DNA from: Thermoanaerobaculia bacterium | GTDB lineage: Bacteria; Acidobacteriota; Thermoanaerobaculia; Multivoradales; JAHEKO01 | Assembly (NCBI GenBank): GCA_029287645.1 | Contig: JARFQS010000084.1 | Location: 1-6,633, forward strand | DNA: 6,633 bases | Direction of reading: 5' to 3' | Shown: positions 4,847 to 6,633 of the stretch, piece after piece | Position numbering within the stretch: position 1 is the first letter of the stretch | Layout: every line of letters starts with the position of its first letter | The notes under the pieces: model-generated | The model's database searches: none | Seen by the model: the letters and a program-made list of their open reading frames with translations, nothing else | Told to the model about the DNA's origin: nothing | Position numbers and translations under genes: made by a program

Positions 4847-6633
4847 TTGTCGGTAAAGAGTGCCTTTCGGCAGTTCGAAAGCGGGCTGGCGGGACTCTCC
4901 CTGGTCCTGATGGCGATCCTGCCCTTGGCCGAGGCCGCGCTACGAGCTGTCTTCGGTGTCGGCATTCCCGGCTCTCTTCCCTTCGTTCAGCATCTGACGC
5001 TCTGGGTCACCTTCCTGGGCGCTGCTCTGGCAACCCGCGAAGACAAGCTTCTGACCCTGGCTACGGGCGAGTTCCTGCCTGTAGGGCGATGGAGGGATGT
5101 CGCCAAGGTCGGTGCCAATACGGTTGCGGCTGCGATTACGGCGCTCCTGGCCCGCGCTTCCCTGGACCTGGTGGTGATCGAGCGGCAGGCGGGTACAGAA
5201 GTCGCGGCAGGCCTGCCGGTGTGGGTTGCACAGTTGGCAATGCCGATCGGCTTCGCCCTCATTGCTCTGCGGCTGGTCTGGCACTCGGCGGAGCGGTGGG
5301 TTGCCAGGATCCCGGCCATCGTGGGCCTCCTCGTTGGCCTGGTGTTGGGCCAGTTTCCTCTCTGGTTGGAGGGCACACCAGCCCTGCCCATCGTTGGACT
5401 CGTCCTGGTAGCGACCCTCCTCGGTGGCCCGATCTTCGCCGCCCTCGGTGGACTTGCGGTACTGCTCTTTCTCGCCGAGAGCGTGCCTGCTGCCGCGGTA
5501 CCGGCAGAGACCTATCGGCTGGTGGTGTCCCCCACGCTACCGGCGATTCCACTCTTCACGTTGGCAGGATTCATGCTCGCCCAGGGTGGCGCTTCAGAGC
5601 GCCTGCTGAAGATCTTCCGAGCCCTGTTCGGATGGGTCCCTGGGGGCACGGCGATCGTAGCCACGCTGTCGTGTGCCTTCTTTACGGTCCTGACAGGTGG
5701 CTCGGGAGTCACCATTCTGGCGCTGGGCGGCCTCCTCTTTCAGGCCCTCCGATCCGACGGGTACCGCGAGCGCTTCTCGATCGGGTTGCTGACCGCCTCC
5801 GGCTCGCTCGGTCTGCTTTTTCCCCCTGCGCTGCCCCTCATGCTCTACGGCATCGTCGCCCAGATCGCCATACCCGATCTCTTTCTCGGGGGTCTGGTCC
5901 CAGGTCTCCTGCTCCTCGTATTGGTTGCCGCCTGGGGTGTTCGAGAGGGCTTCGTGACGAAGGCGGGACGACAGTCTTTCGATCTGCGGGAGGCAGGACG
6001 TGCCGTCTGGGAGGGAAAGTGGGAGTTGGCGTTGCCCCTCGTGGTCCTGGGGTCGATCTTCAGCGGCTTTGCGACCCTGGTGGAGGCCGCGGCTCTGACA
6101 GTGCTCTACACGTTCGTCGTCGAGTCCGTCGTGCACCGCGACTTTTCGCTACGGCGGGATCTGCCGAAGGTCCTCGTCGAGTGCCTGGTGCTCATCGGTG
6201 GAGTGTTGATCATTCTCGCCGTGGCGATGGGCTTCACCAACTATCTTGTCGATGCCCAGGTGCCCTCGAGGATCGTAGACTCCGTGCAGACCTACATCCA
6301 CTCTCCACTGACCTTCTTGCTGTGCCTGAATCTGCTGCTTCTGGTGGTCGGGTGCCTGATGGACATCTTCTCGGCTATCGTCGTGGTCGTGCCGTTGATC
6401 GTGCCGCTCGGCGCGGCACTCCTCATCGATCCCATTCACCACGGCATCATCTTCGTAGCCAACCTGGAGCTCGGCGACCTGACCCCTCCCGTCGGAATGA
6501 ATCTGTTTCTGGCGGCCTACCGATTCGAGCGGCCGGTCCTCCAGATCTGGCGGGCAGCTATCCCCATGCTGATCATCCTGGCGATCGGCGTCCTGTTGAT
6601 CACCTATGTGCCGTCGTTGACATTGGGAATCTT
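4847..6633 (+). CDS. Fused DctQ-DctM TRAP transporter permease, 3' end cut off
   Basis: One uninterrupted frame of 595 codons encodes both membrane subunits of a TRAP (tripartite ATP-independent periplasmic) transporter, which imports organic acids or related solutes driven by an ion gradient. Residues 1-150 are the small DctQ part: helices at about 14-34, 47-63, 86-102 and 125-143, with a charged R-E-D-K turn (64-67) after the second. From about 156 follows the large DctM part with its signatures: GGSGVTILALGG (284-295), GLLTASGSLGLLFPP (313-327), VEAAALTVLY (412-421), and ANLELGDLTPPVGMNLF around 538-554. The text ends in ITYVPSLTLGI, which resembles the usual DctM C-terminus, so probably only a few residues are missing. 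The start is a TTG with GGAGGG just upstream. The gene follows tatT by 36 bp. No separate DctP gene lies between them. Fused QM permeases are known, including the partner of T. pallidum TatT. Substrate cannot be read from the sequence. Confidence 0.93.
   Translation, partial: MSVKSAFRQFESGLAGLSLVLMAILPLAEAALRAVFGVGIPGSLPFVQHLTLWVTFLGAALATREDKLLTLATGEFLPVGRWRDVAKVGANTVAAAITALLARASLDLVVIERQAGTEVAAGLPVWVAQLAMPIGFALIALRLVWHSAERWVARIPAIVGLLVGLVLGQFPLWLEGTPALPIVGLVLVATLLGGPIFAALGGLAVLLFLAESVPAAAVPAETYRLVVSPTLPAIPLFTLAGFMLAQGGASERLLKIFRALFGWVPGGTAIVATLSCAFFTVLTGGSGVTILALGGLLFQALRSDGYRERFSIGLLTASGSLGLLFPPALPLMLYGIVAQIAIPDLFLGGLVPGLLLLVLVAAWGVREGFVTKAGRQSFDLREAGRAVWEGKWELALPLVVLGSIFSGFATLVEAAALTVLYTFVVESVVHRDFSLRRDLPKVLVECLVLIGGVLIILAVAMGFTNYLVDAQVPSRIVDSVQTYIHSPLTFLLCLNLLLLVVGCLMDIFSAIVVVVPLIVPLGAALLIDPIHHGIIFVANLELGDLTPPVGMNLFLAAYRFERPVLQIWRAAIPMLIILAIGVLLITYVPSLTLGI

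Noticed and set aside
5594..6442. Minus-strand open frames opposite the TRAP permease
   Set aside because: Products are rich in Gln, Glu, His and Asp, as expected from reading the antisense of hydrophobic transmembrane codons. The plus strand carries an intact DctM domain.

Overview
The window holds six protein-coding genes, two of them cut by its ends. It looks like GC-rich chromosomal DNA (estimated by eye at roughly 60-65% G+C) from a Gram-negative bacterium. That reading rests on a TatT-type TRAP lipoprotein, an E. coli-like FadI thiolase and a signal-peptide-bearing exported protein. TatT-containing TRAP systems are known from spirochaetes, deltaproteobacteria and related lineages, so a deltaproteobacterium, myxobacterium or similar uncultured relative is plausible. 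This is an inference, because there is no rRNA or marker gene to settle it. I see no mobile element, CRISPR array, tRNA or rRNA.

Left part (1-907, minus strand): the first 42 codons of an exported protein of unknown function, preceded on the same strand by a complete DUF502-family two-helix membrane protein. Middle (976-3631): a complete FadI-type 3-ketoacyl-CoA thiolase on the plus strand, transcribed divergently from the DUF502 gene across a 68-bp gap. It faces a membrane-anchored SpoIIE/RsbU-type PP2C phosphatase on the minus strand, with only 10 bp between their stop codons. Right part (3632-6633): a 183-bp divergent control region carries a good sigma70-like promoter for a TatT-type TRAP lipoprotein gene. 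After 36 bp this is followed by a fused DctQ-DctM TRAP permease gene that starts at TTG and runs off the window a few codons before its expected end.

Functionally the best-supported unit is tatT-dctQM, a TRAP uptake system. Its periplasmic binding protein (DctP/TatP), which commonly sits between these two genes, is not there and would have to lie beyond the right edge or elsewhere. TatT proteins have been proposed to handle hydrophobic ligands, and a beta-oxidation thiolase lies close by, so uptake of a fatty-acid-like substrate is a testable but weak idea. The most unusual local features are the 55-residue N-terminal extension of the thiolase, which has a strong ribosome binding site; the missing binding-protein gene; a non-canonical lipobox in TatT; and repeats or palindromes around the tatT promoter and start. 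I did not find a convincing wholly new system.
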